Assembly: GCF_964656455.1 (NCBI RefSeq)
Contig: NC_135717.1
Location: 15,518,775 to 15,582,774 of the forward strand
Direction: 5' to 3'
DNA: 64,000 nucleotides
Origin: Halichoerus grypus
Taxonomy: Eukaryota; Chordata; Mammalia; Carnivora; Phocidae
The notes beneath the pieces are model-generated. The model was not told the DNA's origin, searched no databases, and saw only the letters and a program-made list of their open reading frames with translations. Shown one piece after another: positions 21,077 through 32,700 of this stretch. The position numbers and the translations under genes are program-made. The stretch's first letter is position 1, and every line of letters starts with the position of its first letter.

Positions 21077-22817
21077 GAAAAGTAGCTTTAGAACAAGAGA
21101 GCAGTAAGTATCTACACTGTGCCAGCACGTCACATACATTATTTCCGATTCTGTCAACCTCTTCATCATTCTGATGAGGACCCTCACCCAAACAGCCCAA
21201 AGGTGCACCCTGTCAGAGCTCATACGTTTTTCCTGGCACCCGGAGCTCCTCCCAGTGGCCCACAGGCTGAACACCAAATGGGTTAAGGATGAAATCACGG
21301 AGGTAGATCAGAGATGGATTCCTAACGGGGATGTTCCCTAACGCTTCAAGTCTGCATTTTGCGGGTCAGCCACACAAACTGTTCCTGGGTGGGCACCAAC
21401 TCTGGGTCCCCATGGCAGCCAGGGCTGCTCTGTGGGTGAGCTGGGCTTTCTCCGGAGCCCTGCTCTCAGCACGTACAGAAATGGCTCCCAGAGAAGTGAA
21501 TGCATTCCCACCGAGGCTGGCTTTGTCTCCTCTGTGCCTGGAGGCCAACAGAGCTCCAAAGAGGGGACTGGTCACCTCTGCTGAGCTTCCCTCACCCTCC
21601 AGCAGAGGTCACCTCCTGGTGAGACTTGGCCCCTGCCGGGCCTTGGCCTGCATCCCAGCTTTGCGGTTGTGATTTATTTCTGGTACGTCCGCCTTCCGTC
21701 ACCAAGTAGCAAAGCCCAAAGGACGAGCAGCAAGATATCCTACTGTGGCCACGAGTGTCTGCGGGGGAACTGCTTCAGCCCTCAGTTGTCCCCATTCCCC
21801 AAGGGGCTCTGAGACCTTTGGGATTCCTGTCACATTCACTCAAGGGCCTGCGAGGACCTAACAGTGAGTAGCTGGGCCAGTGATGGACAAAAGCCAGGCG
21901 ACAGGCAGAGAGAGGGAGAGGCTCTGCGGCAGAGAAGACAGAAACCCCAAGAGCTGTTAGACCCACTTTTCCCTTCTGAAGGCAGATGGATGCAGAGTGA
22001 CACCATTGACTCTTGAAGCCCCCTCAGGGTATTTGCCTACAGAAAGTGGGTTCCCTGTATTTTCAGACTCTCTGAGCTTGGGGGAGGGATGTTTTGTTCC
22101 AGAAAGAACCAGGTTACCTACTCCCGTCTGGGGACCCTTTCCAAAGGAGTCTTGGGAAAGGTGTGGGGAGTGTGGGTGGAGGCAATGGACAGAAGCACAA
22201 AGATGGCCCCAAGTTAGGCCTAGAGCAAGGGGCTGGCCCTCCGCCCCGCCCCAGAGAGGTGAGTGCATGCCAGGGAATGGAGCCCCCAGCCTGGATGGCT
22301 TCCTGGGGTGGGTCCAGATATACCCTCTACCTGTAGTGGGCTGGGGAAAGGGAGAGACCGTGTGCTACCCAGTTTGGGGAAGTGGGGGGCACAGATGCCC
22401 ATCTTGGGAACTTAAAAAGGACTTGCGAGGAAATGGGCTTGTTTTAACAGGAACAGATATTTCGGTGCTCGGTTGGGGTTGCTGACTGGGAAGGCTGTGA
22501 GCGGCCCAGGCACCGGCTGTTGGCAGAGGACACTGTTGTTATTCTAATTCTTCCTCTGGTAACCAGGCACCAGCACTGGGGACGCCAGGCTTCCATTTAT
22601 TTTGAACACTCACAATAGACCTGCTCTGTGCCAGGAGATACGGACGAGCAAGAAAGGGTTCCAGCCCTCAAACATCACCTAGATCAGGATGGCTAACAGC
22701 TTCTTCTTCTTTTTTTATTTTAAATTTTTAATTTAAATTCAATTTAGTTAACACCTAGTGTATTATTAGTTTCAGGGGTAGAATTTAGCTGACAGCTTCT
22801 TTCTATTTCTCTCTCAG
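21077..22817. other. PHKG1 upstream region
   Basis: No conserved coding frame could be identified; several open frames here are GC-driven. The untranslated first exon and muscle promoter of PHKG1 should lie here or further upstream, but I could not pin them down. About 22713-22790 is an L1 3' end piece (gtgtattattagtttcagggg). There is no CpG island, as expected for a muscle-restricted gene. Confidence 0.45.
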
Positions 22818-22849
22818 AGCCCCTCAGAATCACCCCAGAGTTGCTGAGC

Positions 22850-25800
22850 ATGACGCGGGACGAGGCACTTCCAGACTCATACTCAGCACAGGGTTTCTAT
22901 GAGAACTATGAGCCCAAGGAGATCCTGGGCAGGTAAGGCCCAGACCTTCCCCAGGAAGTGCTGTCTTAGGCTCCAGCCAGTTCCATGGGCCCTGAGCACT
23001 GACCCTTTTCCATCCCCAAAGCACTGTCCACTTGGAGAAACCCTTAGTTTGGGGTCCTGCCCTCCTGACCAGGACAGATGAGAAGGGTATAAAAGCACCC
23101 AGATAAGAGACCTCTCCCAGCACAGCTCTCCTGGTGCTGTTAACAAGCACATCCAAACCCAGCTTTGTGCCAAGTGTCAGAGATCAGGGGTCAGAGGGAA
23201 GATTATGGCCTTAGATGCTGAGAAAGAGCACTGAACTAGGAGTCAAGAGTCCTAAGACCAGGCTTATTACTCATCAGCTCCAGACAAATCATCCTCCATC
23301 TGCCTTCTTCATCCTACCATCCCCCAAAGCTCCCAGGGAGTTGGTGGATGAGGCAGGACATCTCTGTGGGGGCTCGGACCTGGGCTCTCCCTGGGGTGAG
23401 GGGCCCCCGGGACCACCTGTGCTCTGCACCCCCAGAGGAGTTAGCAGCGTCGTCAGGCGCTGCATCCACAAGCCCACGCGCAAGGAGTACGCTGTGAAGA
23501 TCATTGACGTCACTGGTGGAGGCAGCTTCAGCTCTGAGGAGGTGCGGGAGCTGCGAGAGGCCACGCTGAAGGAGGTGGACATCCTGCGCAAGGTCTCGGG
23601 GCTCCCCAACATCGGTGAGTAATGGCCCTACTCACCCCAGCAGGGTGCTCCACCATGATTCTGCTCTAATAACCCAAGTCAGGGAGTGCGGCCCCACTCT
23701 GCAGCTAGCCAGAACCCCCAGGGTGTCTCATGTCCCCTGAAGCCCTGCCAGCCCAGTGCCCTGAGGCTTGAGTTCCCAGCTCCATGCTCACTGCTGCGGA
23801 GATTCAGCTCTAAGCCTCCTCTTCCAGCCAGACAGAAGGGGTTGCAAGCAGGGCTGGGGCTGGTTGCAGGTCGGGGAATGGGAAAGTGAAGCCCCTGGGC
23901 GGGTCCCTCCCTTGGGGTCCTCCTTTGAACGCCATTCTGATACGGCTTCCAGCTGTTGGGGTGGGTCCAAGCAGCTTTAATCCTGTTGCCCTCTACCCCT
24001 GCTGCCTCTCTGCCCAAGCTCTCCTGCTACAAGTTAGTCCTTTCCATTTCAGTACAGCTGAAGGACACTTATGAGACCAACACTTTCTTCTTCTTGGTGT
24101 TTGATCTGTAAGTACCCAGCCCCGGAGCCAGCCACACCCTAGGGCCTGTTGGAGAACCTCCTATTGTGGTCCCCTTTCCAGTGCTTCCTGGAGACCAACA
24201 GCCAGCTCTCTACACTGTGGAGGCCAATTAGGATCACCAATGCTTTAGGTAGATCAGCCCTGGGGGTCAGGCTGCCAGGTCTTGAATCCTGGGTCTGCCA
24301 TTTGGAAGCTAGATGATTTCTTTAAGTATCTGTTTTCTCATGGGTATTACAGAAGTAATAATAGCACAGTGAATGGCAGGATGTAAATGCTATAAATTAT
24401 TAACTACAATGATGATGACAAAGGTGGTCATTGAATACTCATTCTAGACATGGAGGATACAGCAATGAACAAGACATATAAGGTCCCTGACTTCATGTAA
24501 CAATTTTCACAGAAAGCGAACAGAAAGCAATAAAATAAGCCATACTACGTGCACAGTTATGTACACGTACAGATACATAAAGCAGAATAGGGGTTAGAGA
24601 GAGGTGGGGCTTCTTTAAATGGTCAGGGAATGTTCTCCAGAAGGTGACCTGAGCAGACACCCAGATGAAGTGAGGGAGGGATCAGAGCCAAGACCTGAAG
24701 AAGGCTCAGCAGAAGGGCAGAAGGGAGAGCCAGAGAGCAAGGGCCCTGCTCCCAGTGGGCCTTTTAGCTCCGGGAGCCTCTGTTTTCTCAAGAAAGGAAA
24801 AATGACACCAACCAGGCTCTCAGCATTAAATTCCAACAACACAAAGTGTTCTGTGAACAATGCATTCAGACTTATAATGATTTTTATCAGAAAAGCTTGC
24901 CAGAGAAGGGAGCTCTCCAGCTCCTTGTTCCCCCACTCCACTGAGTCCTCACTAAAGAATGCAAATCTCAGCTGCATGAATCATGTCGTGGGGCTGTCTT
25001 GATTTCTCCATATATAACAGCTAATTTAGGGACTGGATTTACTTGAAATTATTCAAGTAGATTTTGTATTGTTTCATACTGTTCATACTGATTGTGAACG
25101 TTTCATACTGTAGCCATACTGAGTATGCGCAGGGTTATTTTACTTGGAGACACAAAGTAACTTGGTCTGTGTGTTCAATTAAACTACCAGCTCCAGGAAG
25201 GCAGTACCCAGTGTTTACTGGTAAATCTTTCTGCAGCTGCTAACAGTGAATTCTCCTCGTGTATTTAATATGGAATTAGAATGATAAAAACTGGGGGTGG
25301 CTTGTTTGGTTAAGCGACTGCCTTCGGCTCAGGTCATGATCCTGGGGTCCCAGGATCGAGTCCTGCATCGGGCTCCCTGCTCGGCAGGGAGTCTGCTTCT
25401 CCCTGACCCTCCCCCCTCCTGTGCTCTCTCTCGTTCTCTCTCTAATAACTAAAATCTTTAAAAAAATGATAAAAACTGGATTCACACATTACCTTTTAGG
25501 AACACAGTACAGGTATTGTATAAGTAAGGCTCACCTCTGTAAATTCTAGGTTATCTCCTCAAACAGAACCCCCTCCTCACCCCACCAGCTAAGCTCAAGG
25601 GTTTTCTTGCCTCTGTGCCACCAGCCAAATCCCTTGTGCCTTAGGAATCCCACCGATTTCCCTGGAGGGGTGAGTGGGGGAGGGCAGGACATACCTTTCC
25701 TATTTAACCACGGGAGACTCTCCCAGGACCCCCAAGACTTAACCAGCTGCAGCTGTCCCAACTCCGCTCAGTGGCATGGTCCTGTAGAGCCTGTGGGGGC

Positions 25801-28577
25801 AGCTCGAATATCCCTAACCTTTGAAGAAGTTGCTTGGGGAAGCTATTTTTAATGCTGTCCTGAGTTGCCCTCCAGAGTATAACTAGATTGTTCTAGCAGA
25901 GACCTCTTTCTACGTCATCCCAAGAAGCGAGAAGACTGAACCGTAATTCTTAATCCTAAAATAAGCAAGCTTTGCTCCCCCAGCACTTGTACTATTGCTT
26001 CTACCATTCGTTCCTGGGAAGAATCAGGATACTCCTGTCCTTCTAATCTGGATCTGGGGCCTTGGGCCAGTGGCTCTGGGTCCCTCTTTCACCTCCCAGC
26101 CCTGATTTTGGCCCTCACAGATCCCAGTCCGTGCTGTCACTTCCACGATGGGGGGACCCCGACACTGGTGCCATCCCACCCCTTCAGCATCCCCTGCTCT
26201 TCTAATCTTCAGATAGCCTCTCCACTCACTTCCCCAGCTTTTCCCTACAGCCCTGGGTCCTTCATTGTGGCCCACTTTGTCTCTGGAGATATGAGGAAGG
26301 AAATAGGTCTCTGGGAGCAGGATAAGGAGGGGGTGGTCTTGGAACCAATCCAGCTACAAACACTCTGTCCCCACAGGATGAAGAGAGGGGAGCTCTTTGA
26401 TTACCTCACTGAGAAGGTCACTCTGAGTGAGAAGGAAACCAGGTAAGAATCCATCTGTCCCCATCACCACTCCCTGCCCCCAAGTATGAGTGGTACCGCC
26501 ACCAAGGTCTTGGAGGGGGCAAAGCATGCGTTTGTCTGGGCTGGGGGTGTGCCCTGCAGGCTTTTGTAGCCTTCCCCCAGCCTGTCCTGAGTCCTCCCTC
26601 ACTGGCAGTCTGGCAGGTATATGGGCTTTGGTCTCCCTGCTTGTTACCTGGCCTGCAGAGGAGGAGATAAGAGTAACATGTGCCTGTCCCACCCCAGAAA
26701 GATCATGAGAGCCTTGCTGGAGGTTATCCGCAACTTGCACAAACTCAACATTGTGCATCGGGATCTGAAGCCCGAGAACATCCTCTTGGACGATGACATG
26801 AACATCAAGCTCACAGACTTTGGTTTTTCCTGCGAGGTGGAGCCAGGAGAGAAGCTTCGAGGTCTGGTAACATGACCTTGGCCCATGTCAAGGGCTCAGG
26901 CTCTCTCATCCATGCTCCCAGGAACAGAAAATGCTTGCATTTCTTCCCCAATTCCCCCTCCCCTCTCCCCTCCTCCCCCCCCAAGATAAAAATCCTACTG
27001 TTTCAGGCTGTCTCTTCAGGTAAGCCTCTTCCCAGGGCTGGGCCAGGTTCCCACCACCTGAGTTCCAGGCCAGGAAACCGGCCCTGGCAGGTGGTCCTAG
27101 AAGCCAGCACTCAGCCCCTGCCCTTGGTCCTGGAGTTGGTCAGTGTTAGAATCTGAGTCCCAGCCCAAGCACCGTGGCACTTTCATCTCCGTTGTTTTCT
27201 TTGGACCCTTGTCTTCCAAGTGCCCCCGGCTGACCTATCCTGATGGTAACTGTTCCTGCAGAGGTCTGTGGGACCCCCAGTTACCTGGCCCCCGAGATCA
27301 TTGAATGCTCCATGAATGATGACCACCCAGGCTATGGGAAGGAGGTGGACATGTGAGTGTGTTGGGGAAGGCAGTGACCCATAGGGACAGGGATGTCCCC
27401 ATGGCTAGGAGCACGTGGCTGGGGAGGGCAGGAAATGGCAGGAGCTGCAGCCAGCCCTCCTGCCTTCCTCCCTGTCCACCTGGTGCCAGGTGGAGCACCG
27501 GGGTCATCATGTACACCCTGCTGGCTGGCTCCCCGCCCTTCTGGCACCGGAAACAGATGCTGATGCTGAGGATGATCATGAGTGGCAACTACCAGTTTGG
27601 CTCACCTGAATGGGATGATTATTCAGACACTGTGAAGGACTTGGTGAGAGGCCAGGCCTGCTGGCTCCTCCACTCAGGCGAGGGGAAGTCCCCAACAGGG
27701 GTGGGGGGCATATTGTGCTATAGAACGGAGGACCCTGCTGGGAAGACCTTATGTCTTTTCAAGTGCTGGAGGGGAGCCTGCCTTGGTGTTTTCAGCTCCC
27801 CTTCCTTATTCTCTCAGGTTTCCCGATTCTTGGTGGTGAACCCCCAGGGCCGCTATTCAGCAGAAGAGGCCTTAGCGCATCCCTTCTTCCAGCAGTATGT
27901 GGTGGAAGAAGTGCGTCACTTCAGTCCCCGGGGCAAGTTCAAGGTACTGAAGCTCCCCTCCCACCCAGGGCCCTGGGGCAGGACTCCTCAAGTCCAAGCC
28001 CCCAAGTCCCCTTCCTTCCCCCAGGGACTCCTCCTTTCACCCACAGGGCTTCCAGAGCACCAGCCCTTCCCCTCCCCACCCACCCGTGATGCTTCCAGCT
28101 CAACTTCTGGCTTCAGAGAAGGCAGACATCACCCATCTGGCTCCTACAGCCTACATCTCTGCAGATGCAGGAGGGGTTGGGATGGAAGGGGGAACACGAG
28201 CAAGGGCCCAGCAGTAGGCACACAAGGCTTCATGGCAAACAAGCAAACAAGCTCAGGGACTCCCTGCACCGGAGGGGGAGGAGACCGGCCGGCAGGGGCT
28301 GGGCCAGCTTCCCAGTTCTGGCTCTCCACAGGTGATCGCTCTAACTGTACTGGCTTCAGTGCGGATCTATTACCAGTACCGCCGGGTGAAGCCTGTGAGC
28401 CGGGAGATCATCATCCGTGACCCCTATGCCCTCCGGCCTCTGCGCCGACTCATCGATGCCTATGCTTTCCGGATCTATGGCCACTGGGTGAAGAAGGGAC
28501 AGCAGCAGAACCGGGCTGCCCTCTTCGAGAACACACCCAAGGCTGTGCTCCTCTCCCTGGCTGAGGAGGACTACTGA
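22850..28577 (+). CDS. PHKG1: Phosphorylase kinase gamma catalytic subunit, muscle
   Basis: Spliced CDS of 387 aa, as in human: 22850-22932, 23436-23614, 24053-24107, 26377-26442, 26698-26861, 27262-27352, 27490-27643, 27818-27943, 28332-28577. It is the Ser/Thr kinase subunit of the (alpha-beta-gamma-delta)4 holoenzyme that phosphorylates and activates glycogen phosphorylase in muscle. Kinase motifs: glycine loop G27-R-G29-V-S-S (unusual, lacking the third Gly), ATP-binding K49 in YAVK, catalytic HRDLKPEN with D150, DFG with D168, and APE at 192-194. E183, in the activation loop, takes the place of a phosphorylated residue and keeps the kinase active. The last two exons code for the calmodulin-binding autoregulatory tail ([25 protein letters not shown]). 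An acceptor at 22816-22817 puts the start codon 32 bases into the first coding exon, implying an upstream untranslated exon. The exon 5 donor is weak (see findings). Confidence 0.96.
24108..26376 (+). other. Long PHKG1 intron 3
   Basis: The longest intron seen between PHKG1 coding exons (2.27 kb). It contains an MIR-like stretch about 24250-24410 and the SINE at 25295. No other gene is supported. Confidence 0.6.
25295..25465 (+). mobile_element. 5'-truncated Can-SINE in PHKG1 intron 3
   Basis: Begins within the head (gggtggcttgtttggttaag), tail ctaataactaaaatc. Target-site duplication atgataaaaactgg at 25281-25294 and 25466-25479. Confidence 0.9.
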
Positions 28578-29735
28578 GGGGCTGGGAGGCGGGAAGGTAG
28601 GGTGGGGGGCAGGCGAGGAGGCAAAGTCACAGAAATATAAGCTGAGGAGTGAGATCATGTCCAGGCCTCTGTCCAGAGGGAGCCCTTGGCCCTGGCAAGG
28701 ACCCCTGGAACTAGGGCCACTATCCCCTCTCAGAGGCTCTGCACAAGAAGAGCAGGGTGCTCCCATCACATGTTGGTAAGTGTGCTCAGGGCCAGGCCCC
28801 ATGGAAAGGGAACCAGAGGTGGTCTGAGAGCCTTCCTGCTTCTCTACTTCCCAGCTGTACCACCATCTTGGGTCCTTCTCATGGGAGGACCAGAGTTCCT
28901 GACACTCACACGTACTTCCCTTAGGGTCCCGGGAGGAGGATAAAAGAGACGACGGTCTGATACACACAATCATGGAGATTTTACTGACCTCACAGCATCC
29001 AGTGACACCATGGGAGCAGGTTCTTTTCCAGGGACATGTGTTTACAGGCATATGGATGCCCTCATATAATTAACAATAGAAAGGGAAGGTTCTGGTATTT
29101 GTCTCTCTCGAGTATTATTTACTTTGTGACTCCCACAATGTAGTTTTGTCTGGCACATAATTCGGTTCTCCTAGACCCTTTGAAGACTCACATTGTGCTT
29201 TAGAGAGCCCAGCTACTGCATTCTACATACTGATAACAGAAATTAGGTTCTTTCAGAGGCATACGAAACACTATAAATGAGACTAATGAAGGAAGTATTT
29301 TCCTTCTACAGCAGTTTGCTGGGAAAACAAAGAAAAATGGGGAAATTCTGCCTTGAAAAAACAATGTCGGATCCCTGCATCAGACACTGAGAAAGGGAGA
29401 GGGAACAGATTTAAAAATTTTTAACAAAGTGCCTTTCAGAGCACTCTGCCCAAACTGTTTGAGGACTGGCCCCTATATGGTTAATATCTGACCTCTAAGA
29501 GAAACGCCCAGCTCCCCAGCCACCATCAGTAAGTCAGGTCCCTTCTTCAAGAGACAGCGGTACCCCTCCTCTGAGGTCAGAGTCCTCTCCTGGCCTGGTG
29601 AGAGATGCCTGCCACAGAGGGATGGCGGAAGGGGGAGGAAGTCATTCCTGAGGCTAAAGTTTGGCTGTGTTGGGAATGTGGCCAGGGAGTGACACGGGTA
29701 CCACGGCGCTCTTCTTCTTGGCTCTGCATGGCCGT
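28578..29735. other. Convergent PHKG1 / SUMF2 3' untranslated region
   Basis: The 1158 bases between the PHKG1 stop (+) and the SUMF2 stop (-) must hold both 3' UTRs. No AATAAA was seen on either strand. The nearest variant signals are GATAAA on + (28939-28944) and AGTAAA on - (28980-28985). These would put both cleavage sites near 28960, so the two transcripts would meet without much overlap. Confidence 0.4.
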
Positions 29736-32700
29736 TCACAACTCCCCAGGCAGTCGGCCTGCACTGGAAGCACAGCGGAAGCCTAGGTTGTCTGAGGCTG
29801 AATCTGGAGTGTTGCCCATCCTGCCACCAGAGAAGAGGAAAGAGAATGGACATTCGTTGAGAAAGGGGCCTGGAGCCTTACCCAACTTTCATGCTCAACC
29901 TCCTAGGGTCTGCTCTGGTCCAGGGTGCCTGAGGACTGAGGGCAGGGTCTAGAAAGAAGCCTGGTATGAGGGCACTCCTGGGGAAAAGGGGATAAGAAGG
30001 GACCTGGGACAGGGTGGAGGAAGTGTGACTGAGCAGTCATGAGAGTCTGCTCTGGAAGGCAAGAAAGGCAATGACTAGTAACTTCAACTGCTCATAGTTT
30101 AGAATAACTCAGCCGAAAAAAACCTGTCAGTAAGAAGTGAGAATACCATAGTGCCAACGAGTACTTCATACTTTCCAAAAGACTTTCACATATATTCCTT
30201 CATTTGCCTTTTCTCCACACCTCTGGCAGGCAGGATTTGTTCACCATTTTACAGACCCAGAATCAGATACTAGGAATATTTAAATGTCTCGGCCAAGGCC
30301 AACCACTGCTTCATGGGCACAAGAGATTTAGTGGCAAACCCAGCTTCCTGGTTCCCAGGCCAGTACTTTCTCCACTACTTTGTCCTAGTAAAGGAGGTGA
30401 GGGAGAGCAGGGGCCTCAATGTATCCAAGAAACATCTGCAAACCTGACTTCCTGAGGCCACAGAAACCGTGGTCTCTTTCTAGTCCTTCTGGAACCCAGG
30501 AATGGGAGGAGGCAGAGGGAAATCATCAAAATAAACCTACAGATGAGCAAAGTAGAGAGAGTCCCAGCAGGGGACTTGGGAGCCTGGGACCCTACCACTC
30601 AGGTGCCAGCATTAACCATCTGTGTGACATGAGCGGGTCCCAGCACCTCTGCGAACCTATTTTTCCTTGACTGTAAAACAACATCGTTATAGAAAATGAT
30701 TCTTCGGGGCACCTGGGGGGCTCAGTGGTTAAGCGTCTGCCTTCAGCTCAGGTCATGATCCCAGGGTCCTGGGATCGAGCCCCACATCGGGCTCCCTGCT
30801 CCTTGGGAAGCCTGCTTCTCCTTCTCCCACTTCCCCTGCTTGTGTTCCCTCTCTCACCGTCTCTGTCAAATAAATAAATAAAATCTTTAAAAAAAAAAAA
30901 AAAGGTTTTTCATGTGCTCTCCAGTTTGAAGGGTGTGTATTTCCATGACCAATACTGATGTGGCCATTCCACTGCCCCGCCTCTGCCACTAGTTATGAGG
31001 ACGAGGGGAGAAACCCTTATGATGCTGGACACACAGTCTCTCCGGGTACCGAGAGCTGGCAAGAAAAGGCACAAGTTGCCTGAGGCCCTTTTGCTTCTCA
31101 TGGCGAATGCTGTGTATGCTCTCTTCTGTCCCCACAACTTGGGGTGCAGATAGAGGAGTGGAAGCAGCACTAACACCAGCTCTGGGAGACCAGGACCCAG
31201 ACCCTCGGCCCCCAGCTACCAGTCTCCTCACCTGGTGGTGACCCGGGCCCGGTGATTGGCAGAGCCATCAGCTGTGTCGATCCAGGATGCCCCCCGAAGG
31301 ACACGCATGTCCTGCCCTGTAGCCTGGTATGGAGATGCTGTCCACTCCCACACGTTGCCCAGGAGGTCATAGAGCCCTGCAGCACAGCAGGTCGGTCAGT
31401 TCCAGGCTGGGCAGTACCATCCCCCATCCCCTGCCCCCCAGGTATCAAAGGCTTCGGGAAGCAAACGCCTCCCTGGTGGTGGTTCTCTCTGCCTCATCCT
31501 TCAGGCAGAGTGATCCCACCAACCAGTTTGTGAGTGTTGACAGCAACATGATAGGAAATCTTACCATAGTTATTCTGTGGGGGGAAAGCATTCACTGGGG
31601 AGACTCCATGGAAGCCATCCTCAGCCTTGTCACCCTTGGGGAAATTTCCCTAAGGGGGAGAAATTTAAGCTAAAAAATTTACCATCCTGTTCCAAGGTGG
31701 GTGTTCCTGCTTGGCCAGAGGAAAACCAAGGTCATATTGCTGTGTCATCTGGGGTAGGATGAAGGGCATGAGGCAGTGCACTGAGGTGCCCATCCTGAGC
31801 TCCCAAACTAGTCGCCTCATGTCCTCCACCATTACCTCCCGGCTAGATTAGGAAATGTGTGGTTTCCCTGTGCCCACAGTGATCTATGTCAAGCCCATCC
31901 CACTCCCACTTTCTCCACTCTCAGCAGCTTCCACCCCCCTGCCTTGAACCCCATGTGCCTCAGTGCCTTGGGAAGGCTCCTCTCTCTTCCCCTCCTCTGT
32001 GCTCAGCACCACCTGCCTTCTCAAGGACAACTGATGCCTGCCCTGTGCTCTCCTATACCATCTCTTTCCTTCTACCACCAACAGGTTTAACTCTCCCTCA
32101 TCTGCCCTGACTCTAGTGTCCTCATCTGCTCTTTACCACCAAAATGCTTGAAAAAGGAACCTATATTTGCTGATGCAATTTGTTCAATCTTCTCAATAAA
32201 ACTGGGGTTCAGCTCCCCCTACTCTATGGAAACTGATCTCACTAAAGGGAAGATGAAGAGGTAATTATTTACTCAACAGCTACTATGTGTTCGGGCTGCC
32301 ACATTTATCTCTTTTAATCCTTACAAAGCTGTGAGGCAAGTATTTTCTCCCTTTAAAAAACTGGCAACTGAGGCTCAAAGTGATTAATCTATCAAAGATC
32401 ACACAGTGAATCAGATCTGTCTTTTTGCAAAGCTCTGATCCCAAGATCATCTAAAAGATCAGTTTACCCCTTGGGTTCTTTTTAATGCTTCCCCCTGAAA
32501 TGCTGATGCTGTGCCCTGCCCCTTACTCTACAGAGTCTCCTTGGGGGATAACATTCTTGCCTAAGATATATGCTGATGACTCCCAAACCACTTGCTCTGA
32601 CCCAGACCTCTGTCCTAAGATCTAGACTCATATTTTCAATGTTTGAGCATATAAATGACAAAGGGCACCTTAAACTAAGCTGATGCTAACCCCGTCAAGT

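Noticed and set aside
21331..22485. Several 100-160 residue frames upstream of PHKG1
   Set aside because: No family resemblance, no splice-consistent structure and similar-length frames on both strands.
27353..28420. 355-residue + strand open frame through PHKG1
   Set aside because: It runs through exons 7 and 8 plus introns with clear GT..AG borders. Parts match PHKG1 but the rest is intron translation.
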